A stretch of 64,000 nucleotides of DNA from CAIYZT01 sp947461435 (GTDB taxonomy: Bacteria > Pseudomonadota > Alphaproteobacteria > Rhodobacterales > Rhodobacteraceae), in the NCBI GenBank assembly GCA_965284435.1, contig OZ260083.1:1736001-1800000 (forward strand), given 5' to 3'. The translations under genes were made by a program, and so were the position numbers. This document shows positions 43,584 to 52,600 of this stretch, piece by piece (positions within the stretch are counted from its first letter, which is position 1; the number at the start of each line of letters is the position of its first letter). Below the pieces are notes generated by a model. It worked only from the letters and a program-made list of their open reading frames with translations. It was not told the origin of the DNA and did no database searches.

Positions 43584-43976
43584 ATGAAAAAACTGATCCT
43601 GGCAAGCATCCTAGCGCTGTCAGCGGGGGCCGCTTGGGCCGCAGATCCGATCGAGGGTCTGTGGCAAACGGCCAAGGACGATAATGGCAACTTCGGCCAT
43701 ATCGACGTAAAGCCCTGTGGTCCGGCCTTTTGCGGTATCTTGGTGAAAAGCTTTGATTCTGCCGGCGCCCCTTTGGAAAGTGAAAACATCGGCAAGCAGA
43801 TCATCTGGGACATGGTCGCTTATGGCGATGGCCAATATGACGATGGCAAGGTCTGGTCGCCCGACCGCGACAAAACCTATGATTCCAAGATGGTCTTGTC
43901 GGGCGACACCCTGACGGTCAAGGGCTGCGTCATGTTCATTTGCCGCGATGGTGGCACTTGGACACGGGTCAAATAA
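43584..43976 (+). CDS. DUF2147 family secreted protein (copy 1)
   Basis: This 130-residue protein has a Sec signal peptide (LILASILALSAGAAWA) and the DUF2147 pattern DPIEGLWQTAKDDNGNFGHI, GKVWSPDRDKTYDSKMVLSG and a C-terminal FICRDGGTWTRVK. Two Cys pairs (CGPAFCG, CVMFIC) could form disulfides in the periplasm. GGGGGAGGAG precedes the start. The molecular function of the family is not established. A second copy follows after 98 bases. Confidence 0.87.
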   Translation: MKKLILASILALSAGAAWAADPIEGLWQTAKDDNGNFGHIDVKPCGPAFCGILVKSFDSAGAPLESENIGKQIIWDMVAYGDGQYDDGKVWSPDRDKTYDSKMVLSGDTLTVKGCVMFICRDGGTWTRVK

Positions 43977-44074
43977 CCGGCGCCGTGCAAGACATTGTCC
44001 AGCGATGAAAGTCGCTGGATTTTCCGGACGGGTCCACGACATTTTTTGGTTTGGTCATGGTTTAGGGGGTGAGA

Positions 44075-44470
44075 ATGCATAAATTCTGGTTTGTCGCGCT
44101 GGCCGCTTTGGGATACGGCGGGGCCGCTTTGGCGGACCCGGTAGAGGGTCTTTGGAAAACCGCGCCGCAAGACGATGGCAGTTATGGTTTCGTCATGGTT
44201 GCGGCCTGCGCCGACGCGATCTGCGGGGTTTTGGTCAAGGGGGTCAACGCCCAAGGTGAAACCGCGACAGAGGGCGGCAATATGGGCAGGCAGATCCTGT
44301 GGGATATGATCCCGGCAGGGGATGGACGGTATGATGGCGGCAAGGTTTGGTCGCCCGACCGCGACACCACCTATGCGTCCGAACTGATCCTCGACGGCGA
44401 TTTGCTGCATGTGCGCGGCTGCTTTTTGGGAATTTGCCGGGATGGCGGCACATGGACGCGCGTGAAATAG
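44075..44470 (+). CDS. DUF2147 family secreted protein (copy 2)
   Basis: This 131-residue paralogue of the preceding gene has a signal peptide (FWFVALAALGYGGAALA) and the same landmarks: DPVEGLWKTAPQDDGSYGF, GKVWSPDRDTTYASELILDG and GICRDGGTWTRVK, with equivalent Cys pairs (CADAICG, CFLGIC). I chose the ATG at 44075, eleven bases after an AGGGGG. The pair looks like a tandem duplication that has diverged, especially in the first half. Confidence 0.87.
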   Translation: MHKFWFVALAALGYGGAALADPVEGLWKTAPQDDGSYGFVMVAACADAICGVLVKGVNAQGETATEGGNMGRQILWDMIPAGDGRYDGGKVWSPDRDTTYASELILDGDLLHVRGCFLGICRDGGTWTRVK

Positions 44471-44530
44471 CAAGCTTCGGGTCGCCCCCCGCCGCGCCCC
44501 TTGATACAAGGGCCGAAACGGGGGGCTAAG

Positions 44531-45412
44531 ATGACGTCGCGAAACTGGATGATGCTGGCAATCCTGTCCCTTCTTTGGGGGGGATCGTTCTTCTTTGTGG
44601 AACTGGCTTTGCGGGGCCTGCCCGTTCTGACAATCGTCTGGGCGCGCGTCGCGGGCGCGGGGCTGCTGTTGGCGCTGTGGATCTGGGCGCGCGGCATCGG
44701 CTTTCCGTCGGGCACCCGGGCGTGGCAGGCGCTTGCGGTACAGGGATTTATGAACAACGCCATCCCCTTTACCTTGTTTGTTTTGGCGCAAAACCAGATC
44801 GAAGGCGCCTTGGCCGCCATCGTGAATGCCACAACACCCTTGTGGACGGTGCTTGCGGCCCATGTCTTCACCTCGGATGAAAAGCTGACACCTGCCAAGT
44901 CCTTGGCGATTGTTTTGGGCTTTTCGGGAGTTCTGGTCATGACTGGGGGCAAGGCGGGCGGCACGGCATGGGCCATTTTGGCCTGTCTGGGCGCGGCCCT
45001 GTCTTATGGTCTGGCAGGTGTTTGGGGCCGCCGGTTCAAGCCGATGGGTCTGGCGCCTGAACAGGTGGCCTTTGGTCAGGTCACCTCGGCCGCCGTCATG
45101 CTGGTGCCGTTTTGGCTGGCGCTGGATCGGCCATGGTCTTTGCCCCTGCCGCCGATGCAAAGTCTGATCGCGATGCTGTGTCTGATCAGCCTGTCCACCG
45201 CGCTGGCCTATCTGATCTTCTTTCGCATCCTCGCCTCGGCGGGCGCGACGATGCTGTCGCTGGTGACCTTCTTGATCCCGGTCTCTGCGATGGCGCTGGG
45301 AATCGGCTTTTTGGGCGAACATCTTTTGCCCCGGCATGTGTTTGGCTTTGCCCTGATCGCACTGGGCCTTTTGGCAATCGACGGACGGGTCTGGCGATGG
45401 GCAAGATCGTGA
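44531..45412 (+). CDS. EamA/DMT family transporter
   Basis: This 293-residue inner-membrane protein has about ten helices in two EamA repeats. The N-terminus MMLAILSLLWGGSFFFVELA and the second repeat ACLGAALSYGLAGVWGRRF are typical, as are the membrane-end segments LAYLIFFRILASAGATMLSL. The substrate is unknown; members export amino acids and metabolites. It overlaps the ada-like fragment by 16 bases. Confidence 0.87.
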   Translation: MTSRNWMMLAILSLLWGGSFFFVELALRGLPVLTIVWARVAGAGLLLALWIWARGIGFPSGTRAWQALAVQGFMNNAIPFTLFVLAQNQIEGALAAIVNATTPLWTVLAAHVFTSDEKLTPAKSLAIVLGFSGVLVMTGGKAGGTAWAILACLGAALSYGLAGVWGRRFKPMGLAPEQVAFGQVTSAAVMLVPFWLALDRPWSLPLPPMQSLIAMLCLISLSTALAYLIFFRILASAGATMLSLVTFLIPVSAMALGIGFLGEHLLPRHVFGFALIALGLLAIDGRVWRWARS

Positions 45413-45624
45413 TCCCCGGCCGCCCGCCCAGCGACGACGAATGGCAAGCGCTGACCCTGCGGCACGCGGCGCCGGTTCTGTACGCTGTGCGAACGACAGG
45501 CATCTATTGCCGCGCCGGCTGCCCCGCCCGGACCCCGAACCGGGCAAACGTCAGCCTTTTCGAGACGCGCGCGTCGGCAGAGGCGGCCGGCTTTCGTGCT
45601 TGCAAACGCTGCTGGACGGTTTAA
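45397..45624 (+). CDS. Ada-type zinc domain alone, probably truncated gene
   Basis: This 75-residue protein matches only the N-terminal methyl-phosphotriester domain of Ada. The zinc Cys residues are in YCRAGCPARTPNRANVSLF (C-x3-C) and FRACKRCWTV (C-x2-C). Full Ada continues with an AraC domain and an alkyltransferase domain, both absent. The frame stops right after the fourth Cys, and just beyond it lies a glutaminase fragment on the other strand. I infer that a deletion joined two gene pieces. A single-domain Ada protein could still bind zinc. Confidence 0.7.
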   Translation: MGKIVIPGRPPSDDEWQALTLRHAAPVLYAVRTTGIYCRAGCPARTPNRANVSLFETRASAEAAGFRACKRCWTV

Positions 45625-45633
45625 CCGAAGGCG

Positions 45634-45895
45634 GACCGGCCCATGCCCTTGCCAACCGTTCGACCCCACGGGTGCCAAGCTGCGAATTGCCCTGAGCGAT
45701 GGCCAAGGTAGTGACCTTGAAGATGGACTGGACCGAAACCCCCAGATCGGCATCCCCCGCCGTCAGGCCGCGTGCGTCCGCCAGAACCACCGCGATCCCG
45801 AACAAACCCGGATCCCCCCCGCAAGTTCCGCGATATCGTCGGCCACCCCAGCCCGATCGGGCGCCACGATCGGGTCAAGGGCGGTTTGTAGATCC
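45634..45895 (-). pseudogene. 5' fragment of a glutaminase gene
   Basis: On the minus strand, LDLQTALDPIVAPDRAGVAD with DDIAELAGG, and then after a frameshift near 45820 FGIAVVLADARGLTAGDADL followed by GVSVQSIFKVTTLAIAQG, match the N-terminal region of GlsA-type glutaminases (there GDADVPFSIQSISKVFTL). The active-site S-x-x-K is visible, but the rest of the enzyme is absent. It begins next to the hisH stop and ends at the ada fragment. Confidence 0.72.
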
Positions 45896-45901
45896 AGGGA
45901 T

Positions 45902-46540
45902 TTACGGGGCCCAAGCCAGAAAGTTCGAGATCAGCCGCAGCCCCGTCGACTGGCTTTTTTCAGGGTGGAACTGCATGCCCACCATGGTATCCCGTCCGAT
46001 GATCGCCGTGATGTTGCCGGCGTAATCGACATGGGCCAACCGCTCGGAGGGCTTGCGCACCTTGAAGTGATAGCTATGGACAAAATAGGCGTGATCGCCC
46101 GTCGTCAGCCCCGCCAAAACCGGATGGGGATGGTCGATCAAAAGGTCATTCCACCCCATATGCGGCACCTTCAGCGCCGGATCAGACGGGGTGATCTTGA
46201 CCACATCCCCCGCGATCCAGCCAAAGCCGGGCACGTCTTCGTATTCGCGGCCCAGCGTGGCCATCATCTGCATGCCGACACAGATCCCCAAAAACGGGCG
46301 CGCGCGCTGTGTCACGGCTTCTTCGATGGCCTCGAACAGACCGCCATAACGGCCCAAGGCCCGGCGGCAGGACGGAAAGGCCCCATCGCCCGGAAGCACG
46401 ATCCGGTCCGCCCGCGCCACGTCTTCTGGGCGCGACGACACAAGGATTTGGCCATGGCCCCCTTCAAGCGCCATGCGTTGAAAGGCCTTTTCGGCCGAAT
46501 GCAGATTTCCTGAATCGTAATCGACAAGCACGGTCAGCAT
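45902..46540 (-). CDS. hisH: Imidazole glycerol phosphate synthase, glutaminase subunit
   Basis: This 212-residue class I glutamine amidotransferase supplies ammonia to HisF. The catalytic Cys is in PFLGICVGMQMMATLG, and the His-Glu pair in GMQFHPEKSQSTGLRL. LVDYDSGNLHSAEKAF and LPGDGAFPSCRRALG are typical. The ATG at 46540 gives normal length. It lies between hisB and the exporter/DUF2147 insertion that separates it from hisA. Confidence 0.95.
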   Translation of the reverse strand: MLTVLVDYDSGNLHSAEKAFQRMALEGGHGQILVSSRPEDVARADRIVLPGDGAFPSCRRALGRYGGLFEAIEEAVTQRARPFLGICVGMQMMATLGREYEDVPGFGWIAGDVVKITPSDPALKVPHMGWNDLLIDHPHPVLAGLTTGDHAYFVHSYHFKVRKPSERLAHVDYAGNITAIIGRDTMVGMQFHPEKSQSTGLRLISNFLAWAP

Positions 46541-46608
46541 GTTGAACCCTTGGCGCGGCCGAAAGCGGTGATGCTGTCGGCGATACGTGTTTTGGACGGG
46601 CGGTACCC

Positions 46609-47196
46609 CTAAAGCGTACCCTTGGTCGACGGCAGCGCGCCTGCCATCCGGGGGTCCATCTCCACGGCCATGCGCAGGGCGCGGGCCAAGGATTTGAAGG
46701 TGGCCTCGGCGATGTGGTGGCTGTTCAGCCCGTGGATCTGATCGACATGCAAGGTGATGCCGCCATGGGTGGACAAGGCTTGAAAGAATTCCCGTACAAG
46801 TTCGGTATCGAAGGTGCCGATCTTGGCGGTGGGATGCGTCACATTCCAAACCAGATAGGGACGGCCCGACAGGTCCAGCGCCGTGGCGATTTGCGCATCG
46901 TCCATCGCCAGATTGAAATGCCCATAGCGCCGGATACCCCGTTTGTCGCCCAAGGCGGCCGTCAGGGCCTGCCCCAGTGCGATGGCGCAGTCTTCGACGG
47001 TGTGGTGGTCGTCGATGTGCAGATCGCCCTTCGCCGACAGGGTAATGTCGATCAGGGAATGGCGGGCCAACTGGTCGATCATGTGGTCGAAAAAACCGAT
47101 TCCGGTCTGCGAGGTGCAGGCGCCCGTGCCATCCAGATCAAGAGCGACCGTGATCGCGGTTTCGTTGGTTTTCCGGGTGATCTCGGCCTTGCGCAT
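46609..47196 (-). CDS. hisB: Imidazoleglycerol-phosphate dehydratase
   Basis: This 195-residue monofunctional enzyme makes imidazole acetol phosphate. The duplicated metal motif appears as GIGFFDHMIDQLARHS and IDDHHTVEDCAIALGQAL, repeated as LVREFFQALSTHGGITLHV and NSHHIAEATFKSLARALRMA. No N-terminal histidinol phosphatase domain is present, as is usual outside gammaproteobacteria. It is the first gene of the hisBH segment. Confidence 0.97.
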   Translation of the reverse strand: MRKAEITRKTNETAITVALDLDGTGACTSQTGIGFFDHMIDQLARHSLIDITLSAKGDLHIDDHHTVEDCAIALGQALTAALGDKRGIRRYGHFNLAMDDAQIATALDLSGRPYLVWNVTHPTAKIGTFDTELVREFFQALSTHGGITLHVDQIHGLNSHHIAEATFKSLARALRMAVEMDPRMAGALPSTKGTL

Positions 47197-47321
47197 GGGG
47201 ATACTCCCTTGGTTTCAGCCGCCTTATAGGCGGCGGCGGGGCAGGGGGAAAGGGTTTGCCTGCGATTTGGCTTGGCAGCCGCGCGCCAATGCGGTTTTGT
47301 GCCCAAAACAGCGAGGTACCC

Positions 47322-48278
47322 ATGCCCTTTCCCGACCTTTGGCCCGATCATGTGGCCGACTACCGTTCTTCGGCCACAGCCCCGGCCGATTTTGATGCCT
47401 TTTGGGCCAAAACCTTGGCCGAGGCGCGCAGCCACGATCTGGATCTGACCTTGACACCGCACGATAGCGGTCTGTCGGCGGTGGATGTTTTTGATGCCAG
47501 CTTTGCAGGATTTGGCGGGCACCGGGTCAAGGCTTGGGTTCTGCTGCCCAAAGGGGGGGCCACGTCGGCGGTGGTAAAGTTTATCGGCTATGGTGGCGGG
47601 CGGTCCTTTGCCCACGAACATCTGCTGTGGGCCGCGTCGGGACGGGCGGTTTTGGTCATGGACACGCGGGGACAGGGGTCTTCGTGGTCGGCGGGGGGAA
47701 CGCCCGATCCTGTTGGGTCTGATCCGGCCCATCCGGGTTTCATGACGCGCGGGATCGGCGCGCGCGAGACCTATTATTATCGACGTGTCTTCACCGATGC
47801 CGTGCGCGCGGTCGAGGCGGCCGCAGGGTTGCCCGGGGTCGATGCGGCACGGATCGCCGTCTGCGGGGGATCGCAAGGCGGAGGAATCTCGTTGGCGGTG
47901 GCAGGGCTGGTGCCGGGGCTGGCGGGGGTGATGCCCGATGTGCCCTATCTGTGCGACTTTTACCGCTCTGTCGGGGTGGCCAGCCGCGACCCCTATCTGG
48001 AAATCTCGCGCTATCTGTCGGTGCACCGCGGGGCCGAAGAGGCGGTGTTTCAAACCCTGTCCTATTTCGATGGTGTCCATTTTTCCGCCCGCGCCCGCGC
48101 GCCCGCCCTGTTTTCGGTGGGCCTGATGGACACAATCTGCCCGCCCTCCTCTGTTTATGCGGCCTTCAACGCTTATGGCGGGGACAAAACCATGGAACGC
48201 TATACCTTCAACGACCACGAAGGCGGCGGTCCGGCGCAAGAAGCGGCGCAATTGATGTGGGCCAAGGGGCGGTTTTAG
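47322..48278 (+). CDS. Acetylxylan esterase/cephalosporin deacetylase (CE7 family)
   Basis: This 318-residue alpha/beta hydrolase has the nucleophile elbow CGGSQGGGISLAVAGL, the oxyanion-related VMDTRGQGSSWSAGG, and the C-terminal LMDTICPPSSVYAAFNAYGG with the Asp and NDHEGGG with the His. I chose the ATG at 47322. No signal peptide is present, so it acts on small acetylated sugars or drugs in the cytoplasm. A strong terminator follows. Confidence 0.9.
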   Translation: MPFPDLWPDHVADYRSSATAPADFDAFWAKTLAEARSHDLDLTLTPHDSGLSAVDVFDASFAGFGGHRVKAWVLLPKGGATSAVVKFIGYGGGRSFAHEHLLWAASGRAVLVMDTRGQGSSWSAGGTPDPVGSDPAHPGFMTRGIGARETYYYRRVFTDAVRAVEAAAGLPGVDAARIAVCGGSQGGGISLAVAGLVPGLAGVMPDVPYLCDFYRSVGVASRDPYLEISRYLSVHRGAEEAVFQTLSYFDGVHFSARARAPALFSVGLMDTICPPSSVYAAFNAYGGDKTMERYTFNDHEGGGPAQEAAQLMWAKGRF

Positions 48279-48306
48279 GGGCAAACCCTTAAGACCCAAT
48301 AAAACC

Positions 48307-48339
48307 AAAGGCCGCTGTCATCGCTGACAGCGGCCTTTT
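48307..48339. terminator. Bidirectional intrinsic terminator
   Basis: The perfect inverted repeat AAAGGCCGCTGTCA (48307-48320) and TGACAGCGGCCTTT (48325-48338) around a TCGC loop ends in TTTT on the plus strand, and the A-rich left side gives a T-rich end on the minus strand. It ends the esterase gene and the first tRNA-Gly gene, which converge here. Confidence 0.9.
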
Positions 48340-48342
48340 GAT

Positions 48343-48417
48343 TGGAGCGGGCGAAGGGATTCGAACCCTCGACCCTAACCTTGGCAAGGTTATGCTCTAC
48401 CCCTGAGCTACGCCCGC
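48343..48417 (-). tRNA. tRNA-Gly (GCC), copy A
   Basis: The 75-nt gene folds with acceptor stem GCGGGCG/CGCCCGC, anticodon loop TTGCCAA (anticodon GCC), T-arm GAGGGTTCGAATCCCTT and an encoded CCA. An identical copy lies 116 bases further. Confidence 0.97.
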
Positions 48418-48533
48418 ACTCCGTTCGCGCTGACTAGAGCATGTCGCAGGCAAGGGCAAGAGGATCTTTGGGGCAAACTGAGGGGGACCAAAAGCAAAAG
48501 GGCCCCCGACTGGGAGCCCTTCGTGCAGTTCAT
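48418..48533 (-). other. Spacer between tandem tRNA-Gly genes
   Basis: The 116-base spacer contains an inverted repeat around 48496-48524 (AAGGGCCCCC and GGGAGCCCTT), close to the 3' end of tRNA-Gly copy B. It could be a terminator or processing hairpin after that copy. No gene is present. Confidence 0.45.
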
Positions 48534-48608
48534 TGGAGCGGGCGAAGGGATTCGAACCCTCGACCCTAACCTTGGCAAGGTTATGCTCTACCCCTGAGCT
48601 ACGCCCGC
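48534..48608 (-). tRNA. tRNA-Gly (GCC), copy B
   Basis: The 75-nt sequence is identical by inspection to copy A, including the encoded CCA and the anticodon GCC. Both are on the minus strand and were probably made by tandem duplication. Confidence 0.97.
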
Positions 48609-48747
48609 ACCGTCTGAACGAGGCGGGATTTAGGGAACCCTTGGCGAGGAGGCAAGGGGGAAAACGCTTTGGGGCCGATTTTTTCATCGGGGGTTTCGTT
48701 TTCCGGTCCAAAGGACTAGGCGCAAGACAATCGCAAGGAGAATGTGC

Positions 48748-49269
48748 ATGGCGCTGTCTGACCTTTTGATCCGCTCGGGCGGAACATGTGAATTTTGCGG
48801 CGCGGGGGACGGGTTGGAGGAGGTCGATGTGGCACCCGCCGGGCAGATCGTTCTGTGCCCGCTGTGCCGGGGCGAGGCGGAGGCAGAGCCAAGCCATTGG
48901 CGCGCTTTGGAAGGGGCGGCATGGTCGCAAAAGCCGGCGGTGCAGTTGGCGGTGTGGCGCAAGCTGGGTGCGCTGGAGCAACCATGGGCCACCGAAGCCC
49001 GCGGCGCGATGGCGCTGACCCCCGAGGTTGAAGGCTGGACCCAGGTGGCGGGCGCAGCCGTGCACCGCGATTCGAATGGTGCGGTTCTGGCCCAAGGCGA
49101 CAGCGTGGTCTTGATCAAGGATCTGGTGGTGAAAGGCGCGAATTTCACGGCAAAGCGGGGCACTGTGGTGCGGGGAATTTCGTTGGTTTCTGATACCGCC
49201 ACGCAGATAGAGGGGCGGGTTGAGGGGCAAAGAATCGTTCTATTGACCGAGTTCGTCAAAAAGCGCTGA
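48748..49269 (+). CDS. PhnA/YjdN family protein
   Basis: This 173-residue protein has a zinc ribbon at the N-terminus (CEFCGAGDGLEEV, then LCPLCRGEA) and the PhnA domain at the C-terminus (RDSNGAVLAQGDSVVLIKDL, VVKGANFTAKRGTVVRG, VLLTEFVKK). Despite the name, PhnA is not a phosphonate-uptake component, and its function is unsettled. I chose the ATG at 48748, seven bases after AAGGAG; the ATG at 48742 is too close to it. Confidence 0.9.
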   Translation: MALSDLLIRSGGTCEFCGAGDGLEEVDVAPAGQIVLCPLCRGEAEAEPSHWRALEGAAWSQKPAVQLAVWRKLGALEQPWATEARGAMALTPEVEGWTQVAGAAVHRDSNGAVLAQGDSVVLIKDLVVKGANFTAKRGTVVRGISLVSDTATQIEGRVEGQRIVLLTEFVKKR

Positions 49270-49666
49270 CGCCTGCGGGGGTCTTGCGGGCTGCGGGGAT
49301 TGAGCGAACTCAATTGCAGTTTTTTAACCGTTTTTTCTGCCGCTGACCGGCCGGTCAGAGTTTGGCAACAAGCGCCCCATCACGGCGGGTGCTGGGCGAT
49401 TTGACGCCGCGCCGGGAAGGCATTCACCGCAGGGCTGCATTGGCCCTGGGCGCGCATGGGGTACGGCAAAAGTCTGATCAAAGGCTTAAGGGGCCGCACC
49501 GAACATCCGGCAAGCCGGCAAAGGGCAAAAAACGGGGCACGAGGGCGCCATTTGCCGTTGAGTGTGCCGCGCCATGTCGGTTTTGGGCCTGTTGCGCCCC
49601 AATACATTGCCGCTTCCTTCTGGCGGCAAGGGCCGCCAGAAGAGACGCAACGCGGCTGATGCGGGG
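49270..49666. other. Intergenic region with a hairpin at the end of pyc
   Basis: No gene is supported in these 397 bases. At 49617-49642 the arms CTTCTGGCGGC and GCCGCCAGAAG form a hairpin with a four-base loop, just past the stop of the minus-strand pyruvate carboxylase gene. No U-run follows, so it may act as a 3' stabiliser or a Rho-dependent end. Confidence 0.5.
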
Positions 49667-52600
49667 CTATTCCAGTTCGATCAGCAGATCCTTGGCGTCG
49701 ATCTGGCTGCCCGGTTGCACAAAGAGCGCCTTGATCGTGGCCTCGCGGTCGGCATGAAGGCCGGTTTCCATTTTCATCGCCTCGATCGTCAGCAGCAAAT
49801 CGCCCGCCTTCACCTTTTGGCCCGCCACAACAGCGACCGATGCCACGGCCCCAGGCATGGGCGCGCCAAGGTGATTGGGGTTGCTTTCGCTGGCCTTGGG
49901 TTTGGCTGCGGTCTTGGCCTTGACGGCGCGGTTGGGCACGCGGGTGACGCGCGGCTGTCCGTTCAGTTCGAAAAAGACCTTGACCTCGCCATCCTCAGTC
50001 GTCTCTCCGACGGCTTGCAGACGGATTTCCAAGGTCTTTCCCGCGTCGATTTCTGCGGTAATCTCGTCGCCCGGTTGCATGCCATAAAAGAAGGTCTTTG
50101 TCGGCAGACTGCGCACGGGGCCGTACAACTTGTGGCGGCCCATATAGTCCAGAAAGACCTTTGGATACATCAAATAGCCATTGAGATCTTCGTCATCGAT
50201 CTTCAGCCCGTTCAGTTCCTTGGAGAGTTTTACGCGCACGGATTCCAGATCAACATCGGGCATGGCCGCCCCGGGCCGGGTGACCATGGGGGTTTCACCC
50301 TTGAGCACTTTTTTCTGAATCCCCACCGGCCAGCCCCCATGGGGTTGGCCCAGATTGCCCTTGAGCATGTCAACCACGCTGTCGGGGAAAGACACGTCAA
50401 CCTTCGGGTCTTCGACCTGCGCGCGGGTCAGGTTTTGCGCGACCATCATCAAGGCCATGTCGCCCACCACCTTTGAAGAGGGGGTCACCTTGACGATATC
50501 GCCAAACATCTGGTTGGCGTCGGCATAGGCCTGCGCCACCTCGTGCCAGCGTTCCTCCAGTCCCAAGGACCGCGCTTGCGCCTTGAGGTTGGTAAATTGG
50601 CCGCCCGGCATTTCGTGCAGGTACACTTCGGATGCAGGGGCGGGCAGACCGGATTCGAAGGCCGCGTATTGGGCGCGCACCGCCTCCCAGTAGTTGGAGA
50701 TTTCGCGAATGGCGGCGATATCCAGACCGGTGTCACGATCGGTATGACGCAGCGCCTCGACGATCGAACCAAGGCAGGGCTGCGAGGTGCCGCCCGAAAA
50801 AGCATCCATCGCCGCATCGATTGCATCGACGCCGGCGTCGCAGGCGGCCAGGATGGTGGCGGCAGCGGCGCCCGAGGTGTCATGGGTGTGGAAATGGATC
50901 GGCAGACCGATTTCCTGCTTCAGCGTCTTGATCAGTTGGCGCGCCGCCGCGGGCTTGAGAAGACCCGCCATGTCCTTGAGGCCCAGAACATGCGCCCCGG
51001 CTGATTTCAGTTCCTTGGCGCGGTCCACATAGTATTTAAGATCATATTTCGCACGGGCCGGATCCAGCATATCGCCGGTATAGCAAATCGTGCCTTCGCA
51101 GATCTTGTTCGCGTCCAGCACGGCATCCATGGCGACGCGCATATTTTCGGTCCAGTTGAGCGAATCGAAGACACGGAACACATCGACGCCCGTCAGCGCG
51201 GCCTGTTTGACGAAAGCCTTGACCACGTTGTCGGGATAGTTGGTGTATCCCACCCCGTTTGATGCGCGCAGAAGCATCTGCGTCATCAGGTTGGGCATGG
51301 CGGCGCGCAGATCGCGCAGGCGCTGCCAAGGGCATTCCTGCAAGAAGCGATAGGCGACGTCAAAGGTGGCCCCGCCCCAGCATTCGACCGAAAACAACTG
51401 CGACAGATTTGCGGCATAGGCCGGCGCGACCTTGATCATGTCGATGGAGCGCATGCGGGTGGCCAGAAGGGACTGATGCCCGTCGCGCATGGTCGTGTCG
51501 GTGATCAGAACCTTTTTCTGCGCCTTCATCCAGTCGGCGACGGCCTGCGGGCCCTTTTGTTCAAGCAGATTGCGGGTGCCCATCGGGGGTTCGGCCCGCA
51601 AGACCGGCACGCGGGGCGCGCGCGCCTCGGCGTGGGGTTTGGGGCGGCCGACGGTTTCGGGATGCCCGTTCACCGTGATGTCCGCGATGTAGATCAGCAA
51701 CTTTGTCGCCCGGTCCCGGCGTTTCTTGAAGGCAAACAGGCCCGGCGTCGTGTCGATGAATTTGGTGGTGTAGGTGTCGTTCAGAAAGGTCGGGTGTTTC
51801 AGCAGGTTGATCACGAATTCGATGTTGGTGGCCACACCGCGGATTCGGAATTCGCGCAGGGCCCGGTCCATCCGCGCGATTGCCTTTTCGGGGGTCTGGG
51901 CATGGGCCGTGACCTTGACCAACAAGCTGTCATAGTAGCGCGTGATGACGCCGCCGGCATAGGCGGTGCCGCCATCCAACCGGATGCCGTTGCCTGTGGC
52001 CGACCGATAGGCCGTCAGGCGGCCGTAGTCGGGGATGAAGTTGTTCATCGGGTCTTCGGTGGTCACGCGGCATTGCAGGGCATGCCCGTTCAGGCGCACC
52101 TCGGCTTGGCTCGCGATTCCGGTGGCTTCGGCCAGGGTCTTGCCTTCTTCGATCAGGATCTGGGCCTGCACGATATCGATGCCGGTGACCTGTTCGGTGA
52201 CGGTATGTTCGACCTGAACACGGGGGTTCACCTCGATGAAATAGAATTTGCCATCGTCCATATCCATCAGGAATTCGACCGTGCCGGCACATTCGTAATT
52301 CACATGGGCGCAGATCTTGCGGCCCATCTCGCAGACTTCGGCGCGCTGGGCGTCTGTCAGATAGGGGGCAGGGGCGCGTTCCACGACCTTTTGGTTGCGC
52401 CGCTGCACGGTGCAGTCGCGTTCCCACAGGTGATAGATGTTGCCCATCTTGTCGCCGAGGATCTGCACCTCGACGTGGCGCGCGCGCAGGATCATCTTTT
52501 CAAGATAACCCTCGCCGTTGCCAAAGGCCGCTTCGGCCTCGCGGCGGCCCTCGCGCACTTTCAGTTCCAACTCGTCCTCGTTCTGGATCGGGCGCATGCC

